From positions 89,069-153,068 of the forward strand of contig LSYV01000001.1 of assembly GCA_001584585.1 (NCBI GenBank): DNA of 64,000 nt. Direction: 5' to 3'. Numbering within the stretch: position 1 is the stretch's first letter; each line of letters starts with the position of its first letter. Origin of the DNA: Gonium pectorale. Its lineage: Eukaryota; Chlorophyta; Chlorophyceae; Chlamydomonadales; Volvocaceae. The notes below the pieces were generated by a model. That model ran no database searches, had not been told where the DNA came from, and saw only the letters and a list, made by a program, of their open reading frames with translations. The translations under genes and the position numbers were made by a program. Shown here piece after piece: positions 54,001 to 60,800 of the stretch.

Positions 54001-56085
54001 CTTCAGAGCCTGCAACCCCGCCTCCCGCCTGGCTTCCTGCTGACCTCGGCTGACTTGCCGGACTCTGAGGAACGCTTCGGGGGGAGCTTCACTGTCGACC
54101 AGGCGCGCCTCGGCTGCTCGCAGCACCGCCTGCTGCGTTGCTGGACCAACCTGGGAGGCGCGACGCATCTCCAGCGAGTTACACACCATGCCACCTGGGC
54201 GACACTTTCTAAGCCCGCTGCTGATGCCCTCCCAGGCCGTGTTCTGCCCGTAGCGCTGGAACCACGGGCACAGCCCTACCTGGCTGCGGACGTCCCTGGG
54301 CGCCCAGTGGTCATGCTTCCGCCAGGCGACCTTCGGTCCCTGGCACTACCCTCTCTTCAGTCAGAGCTGCCCTCACGGCTATCAGCCTCTGAAGTGGCTG
54401 CTGTGCTAGATATCGACGCTGCCTCCATCACTGCCCCTGGGCCCTCGGCCGGGGGCCATGATGATGCGGCAATCGGCGCCCTGTTCGACGGCGTAAACAC
54501 CCCCGCCGTCGAGCGCATCTTCTCCGCCGCGCAGGCGCTGCAGCGTGCCTTCGTCACCCCTCACCACATGGCCCGGCTCTCACCGAAGCCAGCCCCGACT
54601 CATCAGCTGGGGGGGGGCCTGGAGGAGTACCTGGCCAGCGAATCGCCGGCTGCCTTCGTCACGGTTGCGCTGCAGCACAACCAGTGTGACATGAGCTGGC
54701 ACACGTCCCTGGTCGCCAAGGTCGCCGATGCCCAGGAGCAGGCGCAAGGGGTAAGCTGCGACCCCTGGGACGACCAACCGTTGCTGCACTACCTAATGCA
54801 TGGCCACAGCCCCTCGGGCGTGGCAGGCGAGGCAGCCCGTCGGGTTGTCCGCCGTGCAACTAACTACCGCTTTGATGGCCTGTCGCAGCGCCTCTACCGC
54901 CTCATGCCCAACGGTACCACACGCGAGGTGCCATCACCAGAGCGGCGGCAGTCCCTCATCGAAGAGGCCCATCACCGCCTTGGGCACTGGGGTGCCCGCC
55001 GCACCCTCGGGCTGCTGCAGAACGGCCACTGGTGGCAGGGGATGTCCCGTGATGTGGAGTACGTGGTCAACCGCTGCACCCTCTGCGATCGAGCCAACAG
55101 CAGCGGCAACGTGGTGCCGTCTCAACTCCACTCGCTGCCCCTCCGGGGCCCGTTCTACCGCTGGCACGTAGACCTGGCTGGGGACCTGACACCCACGCCC
55201 GAGGGCTACCGCTATGTGCTGGTTTGCGTGGAGGCCTGGACCAAGCACGTTGAGATGATCCCACTGCGCACCAAGGGCTCGCAGGAGGTGGCCAACGCCT
55301 TCCTGGCAAACGTGCTGGCCCGCTTCTCGGCGCCGGCTGAGGTCGTCAGCGACGGTGGCACCGAGTTTCAGGGCGCCTTTGCTGCCCTGCTCGAGCAGTG
55401 CTTCATTGATCACCGTGTCACCTCGCCAAACCATCCCCAGGCGAATGGTGCGGCTGAGCGTGTCGTCCAAATCTGCAAGCGCGCCCTGCGCAAGTACTGT
55501 GCCGAGCAAGGCACCACCGCGGCCTGGGTCGACTACCTGCCGTGGATCCTGCTGGGCTACCGCTGCTCAGCACAGGCGTCCACCGGCAAGTCACCTTTCG
55601 AGCTCATGTACGGCGCCCCACCTATGGTGCCCGTAGGCACCCGACACGTCTTCGAGGCGCCCCTCAACCCGGACCAGGAACCCCACCAAGCAGATCAGCT
55701 GCTGCGGCTGCGCGCGGACGCCGTCCAGCGGGCGGCACCTGCCGTCGGCAGCAACCTGCTCATCGCGCAGCATCGTGACCAACACCGCTACGCCCGGGTG
55801 CGTGCTGGCGGCTACAAACCCCGCTTCACCAACTTCACGGTGGGCGACTACGTCTACGTCATGCTGCGCAACCGGAACAACACGCTGCAGCTGCCTGCGC
55901 GTGAGACCATCCTGCGTATTGTGGACGCTTGGCGAACATCCCCGACATCTGGGACTACAGCTCCCCCAGTGCCCGCGGCGCCACTCTCCTCAACCTGGGC
56001 TGCCCTGCGGAGCTCGCTGCTGTCTTTCCCGACCGTCCGAGTCACACCTCAACGGCAGGGCCCGTGCCCACGGCCGCGGCCCTAG
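45079..56085 (+). CDS. Gag-Pol polyprotein of the LTR retrotransposon
   Basis: One frame of about 3,668 codons. It is open from 44911 without an ATG before codon 180 (45616), so 45079 is a GTG and only nominal. Order: a low-complexity basic/acidic N-terminus; Gag core (about 190-420); a CCHC knuckle CTHCGSKSHSRDFC (residue 500); a retropepsin-like region (about 875-1015) with a poor active site; an Arg/Ser-rich stretch (about 1160-1240); an unknown region (1370-1860); a 45-bp internal duplication (50915-51004); a coiled coil (about 1975-2050); a hydrophobic stretch MLLLLLLCWRVAGA (about 2095). RT follows, with FVDD at 52384-52395. RNase H has LHTDFS, KGEMLA and TDHAPL. Integrase has an HH-CC finger (about 54970-55090) and catalytic Asp 55171, Asp 55351 and Glu 55456. 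The long antisense frame over Gag is a shadow. Confidence 0.93.
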   Translation: MHPERAPDSRAGRLDARNQKREAQRLQEYARQHERYQELLKARASGLSPSGSRQPSPARQSLVALRAEENLAAAGFGVNNNALYDPAPGGGSGNALASNTNSGAGPSGAPACNLSSAATGPPEQAPDQQGGGGLPPADAPPPDGSSSSDDSSDSDDPPPSPGSPSVPDSQPGDQGEGDDMPSAVPDPPVFSHKAKDWPAFRLAVDLWVMKSESAGHVNQVLLAKILLAGMPGVQGGNYNQTLADWCATEGKALLAEHRVKAAGLNVVPYQGSPIEDAAGREVMPDLVSHIMRSLGRRFTADDPSMQAAFRDFVIGPKEDPNSAGARFGAICAALSLSAYPMRRRTERFLEAVLASHWVCKAHIDTTVRMANRDRAPEDASGWVLQDCVREATSIYGAFRSEQDKADVQAAKRGVKALITSAVSADDNAHDGSVVLAALAPAAPPGNRGGSAGPSGGGGCGGGGSRGGGGGRGGGSGRGDERKPVWPRSLPGPVTGSTGDCTHCGSKSHSRDFCHGFARTGRPTAHKNYPGSVNYDDKLEKVLQEQGAGGAPAHQRAGGRGGGAGGAGRAPNWGGNQRHHVHATATCEPQRAYGSAVPSGPGMPQPQLVTVYDAQGRPFQTALSELLPASSSMYAAATAHQAAPPTYQVANYQHAQSVPQAPFGQPGFMAGPQPTWYGAPPSNQPVSHPLAMSVSHPPSSVAGVPRNDSLSVASGSYYTFATALDTLANPLGGGLVAGDKGGCDWRPLTSGPAPVPGQTTWPVVPSAPTTALPATHEPQPASFTARPAILPSALARASTLGASEAFQLAVGADGSVNLRLGTALNGAGRDVVLRTVGKLVDEINQTLHPKPAALASTSTAATHGSASPSGGQPDIEVEVASAINRQRTTKVGQLQYFANESLQEGYALQAADGRLVLFERTGPDTMFDSSQLLPRWVVDHLGLVMRPYSGSLGSVGGPGRILGVVDVTIVCNAGTPLERRLTRASLVVPDEDAGGIFDVLVGRGVLDRLAARVDCGPKPGVEHSPCYDLETGAGLEPRGFMPTSAKPLRSAGPCTAAARVLAFVTTSGASGGNDEEYGEHDDEGQLDDLEFGDDLGEGIGTYQEEPLALAVRSAAAGVVAAAPVGMQHDTGRGRDPIVWPERPPPPPPRPPAAPTHGQRLLESRDHPERPPHRELYDPYRERQRLSPRHRSASPPRSHRTSSRERRRSPGGHRSHEQRGSMVRHGHEPLGPQSRADHRGERGGGQEGRHAAPHEPNRRWEDRPGRHEELKGPSRGRHDEQRSPAATRQPPGRQEEVKSPSRPRHHSQGRPSAITATALPPRAEGERAHRQAAQGADTGEQQPLQTSERDTPDHAYTDADYQAAASDPVQVPGPITGSQPRCRFCELLSRHGVRSLGGGAIGAQKRKHSLDTCLYWALAGNFTVTSHYLLESPGLPLPVRPEILQPWDNQRPALTLKEAAALKLDDLRWKPEAMKAVAAGDIYRPSRGPGKLAALRRDPRFRQEMEKILQVARDFGSVEVWPAGADRGEPMPSVFERLSTDEPPAKRPKGDPTTINAQQLASATAAALAAIAGPPEQRPVTPPPGLALPAAAAARPPVEPSASTGVPLGQLPVSSPAAYQHQAGRDELYYSGALIAHVTEMADGDLPYRIARAYPLQGAQVEATVVSYTHHDPAPQAVVCCPRTVIHLHDVEGHRRARGGVPGLRGHCGAHPFHTATLGYDPNLSGTLAVIREDVVQALPLLPAHAEDPGVHSHDPKPIRDSNGTALLQYTRTLKGGSLLVQSHSHPAEATSIALGHVPVLPVGSMGVGLLLSDEFLTVNNGEHLYVPPAIAVSPDLQCPRLYACFPVRPMRPIDEPPESGQAGLGIRAPAGNAALPYQHFAGPVPNRQPVPDEACRQLPPLPTRRPGPDDDQPRPPAPRATGGGGTQSAKAHGSATSSRGPTPSGQPAPSSGTACGEEVLDPAPSSGTACGEEVLDQEVKKLEQDIADLRYAYHRQQSRLAAIRYDRWHTRTLRRLHARQRKEAEVKRELQQQLRKEEQRREKRAWLQARAQRWAVAAGLAAPKPKASPSVVPTMPPSPMPSKHLRIKQGLNVSMLLLLLLCWRVAGAAPTIVPSATGCTVNNWDTPSGSARALSQVRQGPQIRMTSVGPMPPPGSMLGGPPFPDTSCMARPSVGMHAALVTSCQGQKSTDDGAGDASPANATTADGTRSVPPRSNFTKDPDQGYIWCERSDMNPQAAASLKALLKEREPIFARSLKDLGCYKGELGEMRITLQHDRAVWSGPRRHSPLEVEIQDAKCNELREAGIIRPSNSTKYAMNSTMPAKKAADGTWTDRRYCCDARRLNDATVPDKYCPPLPEELFERIGGRRWLTKADCRAAFNQIPLHLDDQEKTSFWWGNSLWCYVRCMYGARNATAVWQRVISHHIRKAGLQDVVFAFVDDCLIASNTAEEHEEHLRRFLDMMDGIGLKLHPEKTIVAADCVEFLGHMVSADGLQPTEAKIAAIQAIQPPRTLTELQSILGMVNYYRCYLPAYSDIVQPLYELTRKGVVWGPETWQPRHQAALDQVKSEFSKEGLILRRVDPSRPLILHTDFSEVGISAVLGQQDDQGNEYLCACVSRSLNVHERNYTSYKGEMLAACWAMKVLRPYLHGRHFTLVTDHAPLLWLMENENLTGQYARWALIMQDYCFDVMHRPGVLHHNADALSRSPVASNHDGTGARLEEDSDPRTPAPRLVTSLPRAPVATALALMSSGQALAASARAQVSVLAALSGVGESLSPSAEELLGGGNGLATDPTDRPPDPALTAAEQRIRELNITSNRIVRELARSLRATALESPRPRLVNGTVTVMLDTSLLSHHFLEQAHTQGLVMVECGTSAATALEAALRAGWRIRRYMTVGVPTTEHPRLKRRLGWLRASYPQQLKGRAIDVPWGPLPADEPVTEGHLVANGARNPLQWLVVGNLDATGANPERALQLIGALQSLQPRLPPGFLLTSADLPDSEERFGGSFTVDQARLGCSQHRLLRCWTNLGGATHLQRVTHHATWATLSKPAADALPGRVLPVALEPRAQPYLAADVPGRPVVMLPPGDLRSLALPSLQSELPSRLSASEVAAVLDIDAASITAPGPSAGGHDDAAIGALFDGVNTPAVERIFSAAQALQRAFVTPHHMARLSPKPAPTHQLGGGLEEYLASESPAAFVTVALQHNQCDMSWHTSLVAKVADAQEQAQGVSCDPWDDQPLLHYLMHGHSPSGVAGEAARRVVRRATNYRFDGLSQRLYRLMPNGTTREVPSPERRQSLIEEAHHRLGHWGARRTLGLLQNGHWWQGMSRDVEYVVNRCTLCDRANSSGNVVPSQLHSLPLRGPFYRWHVDLAGDLTPTPEGYRYVLVCVEAWTKHVEMIPLRTKGSQEVANAFLANVLARFSAPAEVVSDGGTEFQGAFAALLEQCFIDHRVTSPNHPQANGAAERVVQICKRALRKYCAEQGTTAAWVDYLPWILLGYRCSAQASTGKSPFELMYGAPPMVPVGTRHVFEAPLNPDQEPHQADQLLRLRADAVQRAAPAVGSNLLIAQHRDQHRYARVRAGGYKPRFTNFTVGDYVYVMLRNRNNTLQLPARETILRIVDAWRTSPTSGTTAPPVPAAPLSSTWAALRSSLLSFPTVRVTPQRQGPCPRPRP

Positions 56086-56597
56086 ATCTACTGCTGGATC
56101 ACCTTGATGCCAGTCGCTCGGTCTCCATCCTTGACCCTTGCGCTGGCGATGGCGCCCTGGCAAGCCTGCTCGGCGAACGCGGCTACCAGGTGTGCACCAA
56201 CGAGGTTGCGCAGAGCCAGCCTTCGGCTTGGCCGCGCCTTGATCCGCTGCAACCGGGGACCTATCGCCGCCTCGCCGCGGACGGCGAGTGCTGGCACGTC
56301 ATCTCATCACCGCATTCGGATATTCTCCCGTTCTGGCTACCGCTGGTCATCGCTCTGGTGCCGGTGGTTGCTTGTTTCGTACCACGCGAGCTAATCGTGG
56401 CCCCGCCAAAAGCGTGGGTCGCCCTACTGAACCAGCTCGCGGACGCGGAGCGCCTGGTCGTGATCACGGGCGCACCGGTTGGGTCTACCGGCAACAAGTC
56501 GGGCGCCTGGCTGGTCGTGTTCCGGGACAGCGCCCTTAGGGCCGAGCTAGTCCGCGGAGTGGGGAAGGGAAGGGCGGGACACTGGGTGCATGTCTAG
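55905..56597 (+). CDS. methyltransferase-like domain, -1 frame relative to Gag-Pol
   Basis: This frame opens at 55905, overlaps the end of Gag-Pol by about 180 nt and stops at 56597. It has no ATG at its head; the first possible starts are non-AUG. A -1 frameshift, splicing or reinitiation would be needed. SILDPCAGDGALASLLGERG (56124-56180) is a textbook SAM-binding motif I of the N6-adenine or rRNA type. Where the catalytic (D/N)PP(Y/F) motif is expected, the frame reads VISSPHSDILPFW (SSPH at 56304-56315), so the usual Pro-Pro-aromatic is lost. The rest (LLNQLADAERLVVITGAP, GAWLVVF) fits the later strands of the fold. It may bind SAM without methylating, or have changed chemistry. Confidence 0.7.
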   Translation, partial: DHPAYCGRLANIPDIWDYSSPSARGATLLNLGCPAELAAVFPDRPSHTSTAGPVPTAAALDLLLDHLDASRSVSILDPCAGDGALASLLGERGYQVCTNEVAQSQPSAWPRLDPLQPGTYRRLAADGECWHVISSPHSDILPFWLPLVIALVPVVACFVPRELIVAPPKAWVALLNQLADAERLVVITGAPVGSTGNKSGAWLVVFRDSALRAELVRGVGKGRAGHWVHV

Positions 56598-57364
56598 GGG
56601 CAACGGGCCTCCCATCTGGGGGGGCATTCTGGGCTGCGCACGGGTGGGGCAGGTGGCTAAACATGGGGGTCCGGACAAGAACCGGTGCCACTGGGCTGCG
56701 CGAGGGAACTGGGCTGTGGCCTTTGAGTGCGGTATGTGAAGCGCTCAGGGATAGGTCGCACACATGGTATGTTCGAGGCAAGCAGACTCATTGGCTGGCT
56801 TGCGGCACACCACCGCTCATGGGTGTGCAGTTTCGGCTGCTGGAGGCAGACCCTGGTGCTTTGAGGCATCTTGCATGGTGCTTGCAGGCGCGCGCTGCAG
56901 TTGTGGCGGCGCTGGGCGGGGATCATGGGGTGTGGCGCAAAACACGGGGTGTGCGCTAGGCACGCGCCACGGGACTGTGCTGTGGGAATCGGGGTGTGGC
57001 GCAAAACACGGGGTGTGCGCTAGGCACGCGCCACGGGACTGCGCTATGGGTCTATGGGGTGCGGCGCTAAAGGAAAACAAAGGGATACCACTAGAGTTTG
57101 CGCCGCGGGACTGTGGACGTGGATACGCCGCAGCATGGCAGACTAACTGCCGTTGTTTGAAGCATTGCTAGTGAATCGTACCAGTCTGATGGTATGACGG
57201 TTTTCGGTTCTTTGTGAGCGCTGAGTCGTGTGTGATGTAGGCCGTTGTGGCAATTCTTGGTTGGCCGTTGTGTGTGCCATCCTTGTCGGCTGCTTTCATC
57301 GCCGAGGGGGGGAGTTGCGTGCTGCCGGTCACACACTGCCGTGCCTGCACTGTGTTGTGACAGC
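56598..57364 (+). other. 3' internal non-coding region of the retrotransposon
   Basis: Contains a 64-bp block repeated twice (56927-56990 and 56991-57054; GGGGTGTGGCGCAAAACACG). It is conserved in the deletion derivative at 18603-19426, which suggests it holds sequence needed for mobilisation. No protein is recognised. Confidence 0.6.
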
Positions 57365-57748
57365 TGTCAAGACACACGGATGTCGCCACCACAACGTCGC
57401 CGTTGACAGGAGCATGTAGCTTATGTTGTCTTAGCTGTGTTGCCTGAGAGGCGTTGTAGTGGGAGGCATGCTTGCAAGCATATTGGCAGGTGCCGTATCA
57501 CGTGGTACGGCAGATTCTTGTTGGAAGAGATAGCCGGTGCGCGCTCCCAGCGTCGCTAGTCTGGAGCGCGCCAGAAGTGTTCCGTGTGTAAGTTCACGCT
57601 TGCAGTGCCAAGGGAGACGTCCCAAGGCTCAACACAGCTTCTCCAGACCACAACTCTAACCAGCCTTAGTGCTTTCGCCAGCCTGGTCCCCAGCGCTGCG
57701 CTAGGAGAGATCTGCTAGGCGCTCCGCGCAGGCAAGGCTCTCTCGTTT
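57365..57748 (+). repeat. 3' LTR
   Basis: Same length and, read by eye, the same sequence as the 5' LTR. It is followed by GCCTGGTATGCCTGGTATT of the foldback element. Confidence 0.95.
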
Positions 57749-57918
57749 GCCTGGTATGCCTGGTATTGCCACCCAGCCACTGCCCAGGCCGTAGCATACT
57801 ACCAGCCCAGAAAACGGGCGGCCACCACAGCCGTGTCATCACAGCATTGTTGTACGATTGCGTTTGCCGCGGGGCAGTCCAGCGCGCTCTGGTACCCTCC
57901 AGCCCACACCCAGGCCGT

Positions 57919-58790
57919 ACTGCCCTGCAGCAAGCGCAATCATGAAAACAATGCGGAAATGACAGCTTGCATGCCGTCACCGAGGGCAAAACGGGCCACT
58001 TGGGCCGAGTACCGTGGTACCCGCCCGTTATCTGGGCTGGTAGCATGCTACGGCCTGGATGTGGGCTGGAGGGTACCAGAGCGCGCTGGACTCCCCTGTG
58101 GCAAGCGCAATCATGAAAACAATGCGGAAATGACAGCTTGCATGCCGTCACCGAGGGCAAAACGGGCCACTTGGGCCGAGTACCGTGGTACCCGCCCGTT
58201 ATCTGGGCTGGTAGCATGCTACGGCCTGGATGTGGGCTGGAGGGTACCAGAGCGCGCTGGACTCCCCCGCGGCAAGCGCAATCGTAAAACAATGCTGCAA
58301 TGACAGCTTCCATGCAGTCGCTGAGGGGAAAACGGGCCACTAGGGCCGAGTGCCGCGGTGCCCGCCCGGTTTCTGGGCTGGTAGCATGCTAAGGCCTGGG
58401 TAAGGGCTGCAGGGTGCCAGAGCGCGCCGGACTGCCCCGCGGCAAGCGCAATCGTATAACAATGTTGCGATGCAATGACAGCTCGCATGCCGTCACCGAG
58501 GGCAAAACGGGCTGCTAGTGCCGGGTGCTGCGGTGCCCGCCCGTTTTCTGGGCTGGTAGCATGCTACGGCCTGGGCAGTGGCTGGACGGCACCAGAGCGC
58601 GCCGAGCTGCCCCATGGCTGGCACAAACATGCTTGGATTTTGCGTGGACAGCGTGCATGGCGTCACTGCGGACTAAACGGGTCAGAAGTGTCTGTGCTGT
58701 GGTGGCCGCCCGGTTTCTGGGCTGGTATTATGCTACGGCCTGGGCAGTGGCTGGGTGGCAATACCAGGCATCGTTTCAGTCATATCTTGG
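57919..58790 (+). repeat. tandem array of about 170-bp units in the foldback element
   Basis: Five units each end in CTGGGCTGGTAGCATGCTACGG, starting at 58032, 58203, 58373, 58548 and 58717, so the period is 169-175 bp. The first two units are almost identical. An inverted unit lies at 57749-57918. The array's open frames, which encode repeated protein-like blocks, are artefacts. Confidence 0.93.
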
Positions 58791-59162
58791 TGGCCAGCCA
58801 TTGGATTATGCTTTTAGGAGTTTGGGTTGTTCGCCGCAGCCTGCCGAACCCGGTATTGGGGGGATATCCCATTTCCTGGGCTGGTAGCATGCTACGGTTT
58901 CCGGTGCATGGGGCCGCGTTTCCCCCAATGGCGTGTGTGTCAGGCTAACCACTTCTCACCATTGGGATCAACAGGGACAGAAGCAATTACCCAAAAGCAT
59001 TTGGAGTGAAAAGACGCCTGCTACACATACTTGGGATATATCCCGATGTACGGGCTGGTAGCATGCTACCGTAGCATGCTACCAGCCCATTCCGGCGGGC
59101 CGCGCCCGTAGCATGCTACCAGCCCATTTTCCGGGACGCTGCCTTACTGTCAATAAAATATC

Positions 59163-59186
59163 GGGGTCCTCGTCTCTGCCCCGCTT
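59163..59186 (+). repeat. 24-bp direct repeat flanking the foldback element, right
   Basis: Matches 44157-44180 with a single A/G difference. Confidence 0.8.
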
Positions 59187-59189
59187 TAG

Positions 59190-59655
59190 CGCCTGACGCT
59201 GAAGTATGCCGTTCAAGCCGCCAATAGCGTAGGACACGGAAACAATGACTGCCGTTCACGCTGCCTTTCAATGCAGCACCTATAGCACCTTTCCAAGTTT
59301 CCTCCTGTGCTTCAGGGTTGTGACGCCGATAAGGCAGATGTATATGGCACGGACACATTCAGCCTGAAGGGAGTGCGCAAGCGCTTGTCCTGAAGGGACT
59401 TGCAAGAGTTGCAATTTGGCCGCAGACAAATCGTCCCATATGGGTGTTGTGTCGAGGGACCGAGACAACGAGACCGCAAGTATGCAACAAGCACTGTGGG
59501 GTGGGGATATCATACTTGTGGGACACTGCACCCAAGTATGGCATTTGGAGGTCGGCTGGTCTGACGTGCCACTAAAGACGGCCTTCGAAGCCCTGATGGA
59601 AGTGGCTGCGGAGTTCCAAGACGCATTCGATGTGCAGCATGGTACCCGCTGAGTT
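59190..59655. other. unassigned, possibly coding on either strand
   Basis: The plus frame ends with GWSDVPLKTAFEALMEVAAEFQDAFDV and a stop at 59650. The minus frames also stay open, with LSAAKLQLLQVPSGQALAHSLQ and TLKHRRKLGKVL. Both look more protein-like than nearby sequence, but neither has a recognised family or convincing splice sites. Confidence 0.25.
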
Positions 59656-60025
59656 GGGTATTGGCCGACGAGGTGGGAATTGATGGCGATGCGGTCACAC
59701 CCACGTTATGTAGCTATTCCGTTGAGCAGCCGGTAAGCCGTTTCAGCAGGTTGCTGCATAGCGGGTTGGGGTCGGTGGAAGTTCGGGTGTCGCGGTTGGT
59801 GTGGGGTGGTGTTGCTTTCCGTGTTTCCTCCAGTCCTCTTGTTCTTAACTGCTGCCTTAGCCGTGAAGTTTTTTCATGTGGAAAGGCTACAGGCGGCGAG
59901 GCGAGAAAGGGCGCAGACAACGGGACGGACAGGCAGCCCTCCCGTTAAGAGAACCACCGAAACCATGCCCTGGGTAAGTTGTCTTCCTTCAGTGATCTTG
60001 TGCATAGGCTTCCTTCTCCTCATGT
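59656..60025. other. no gene recognised
   Basis: Intergenic sequence with short frames only. Confidence 0.4.
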
Positions 60026-60027
60026 GC

Positions 60028-60062
60028 ATGAAAAACGAGAAATCTGCAGAGAAAGAGGCATG
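60028..60062 (+). repeat. hairpin repeat family, partial copy (5' end only)
   Basis: AACGAGAAATCTGCAGAGAA followed by AGAGGCATGCCGCC matches the start of the family. The similarity then stops. Confidence 0.6.
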
Positions 60063-60554
60063 CCGCCGGTGTTGGTTCGTTGCCCGTTCTGCACTAGGGT
60101 TTGGGCATACTCCGATCGTGATTCCAGTAGGGCAAACCATACAGCAAACCTGAGCTTTCCAGCGGACCGGCTCCCCCCTGGAGTGTTTAGCCTCGCGCCG
60201 TTAGGATAGTGAGAGATTGAGCACTCTGGCATGAAATCGACTCGGCCCTGAGTGCGGGTTTGAAGCCCGCTGACAACAATTTTAATAGCGATGCTGTGGT
60301 CCGCGCTCCAGGGGAGAGCGGTGCTCCAGGGGGGAGCGGGGTGATAGCATTCGGGGCCATTAGGGCAAAGCATAATAAAAGTACAGAGCTGTCTTGTGTT
60401 AACATCCTCCTTTGTCTCTATCTCCTCACTGCCGAGAAGCGTACGTGCTGCGTAAGTGCTGCGAAGGAAGAGGGATCCCACCTATACAAGATATATACGC
60501 ACTCGAATGTAATACGTTTCTAGTGGGGCGGCGGGCAGGTCAAGGCAGGCGTGT

Positions 60555-60800
60555 CGGGACGTAATAGCTTCCGTGATGTAGTACGTAACGTGGGTTCAGT
60601 TAGCCCTTCGGGTGGCCCCGGGTTTGACACGCTGTGTCCGTTGGTAGTTGGTGCGTTCGAATCTTCCTGTTACCGTATCTGTCTTGCCGTGAGTCGGCTT
60701 ATGTATATCTTGTAGTGGAGTATCGTTATGACGCTTGGAGAACCGTGCATTGTAGCATTGTGTCGGTGTCGTATTGTGGAGGCCTTATGCTTGCCTCGGA
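60555..60800 (+). repeat. interspersed repeat, copy related to 923-1140
   Basis: Shares TAGTACGTAACGTGGGTTCA, GGGTTTGACACGC and GTTGGTAGTTGG with 923-1016. Similarity continues more weakly to GAGGCCTTATGCTTGCC. Confidence 0.6.

Larger units (their letters stand above)
44571..57748 (+). mobile_element. full-length LTR retrotransposon (Ty3/Gypsy-type order) with a methyltransferase-like 3' frame
   Basis: The element is 13,178 bp long, with 384-bp LTRs that are identical by eye. It encodes one very long Gag-Pol frame, then an overlapping frame with a methyltransferase-like domain, then about 770 bp of non-coding sequence with a 64-bp tandem duplication (56927-57054). The RT, RNase H, integrase order is that of Ty3/Gypsy. 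Identical LTRs and an unbroken frame suggest recent insertion. No target-site duplication is visible. A clear polypurine tract is not seen directly before the 3' LTR; a G run lies about 50 bp upstream. Confidence 0.93.
44200..59130. mobile_element. foldback/long-TIR element, interrupted by the LTR retrotransposon
   Basis: The left end (44200-44570) is the inverted repeat of the right end (58768-59130). Both begin AAAATGGGCTGGTAGCATGC and share the same order of blocks, including CCATTGGGGGAAACGCGGCC and CGGCAGGCTGCGGCGAACAACC. Removing the retrotransposon (44571-57748) leaves an element of about 1.75 kb with no transposase, so it is non-autonomous. The palindrome GTAGCATGCTAC, within CTGGGCTGGTAGCATGCTACGG, occurs more than a dozen times in the arms. 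Confidence 0.85.

Noticed and set aside
57666..58488. Protein-like frames with internal repeats (about 224 codons on the minus strand)
   Set aside because: They are translations of the 170-bp tandem units of the foldback element; no family match and the same DNA in non-coding arms.
57919..58790. Regular 170-bp repeats as a CRISPR array
   Set aside because: Repeats and intervening sequence are all near-identical (true tandem repeats, no unique spacers) and the DNA is eukaryotic.
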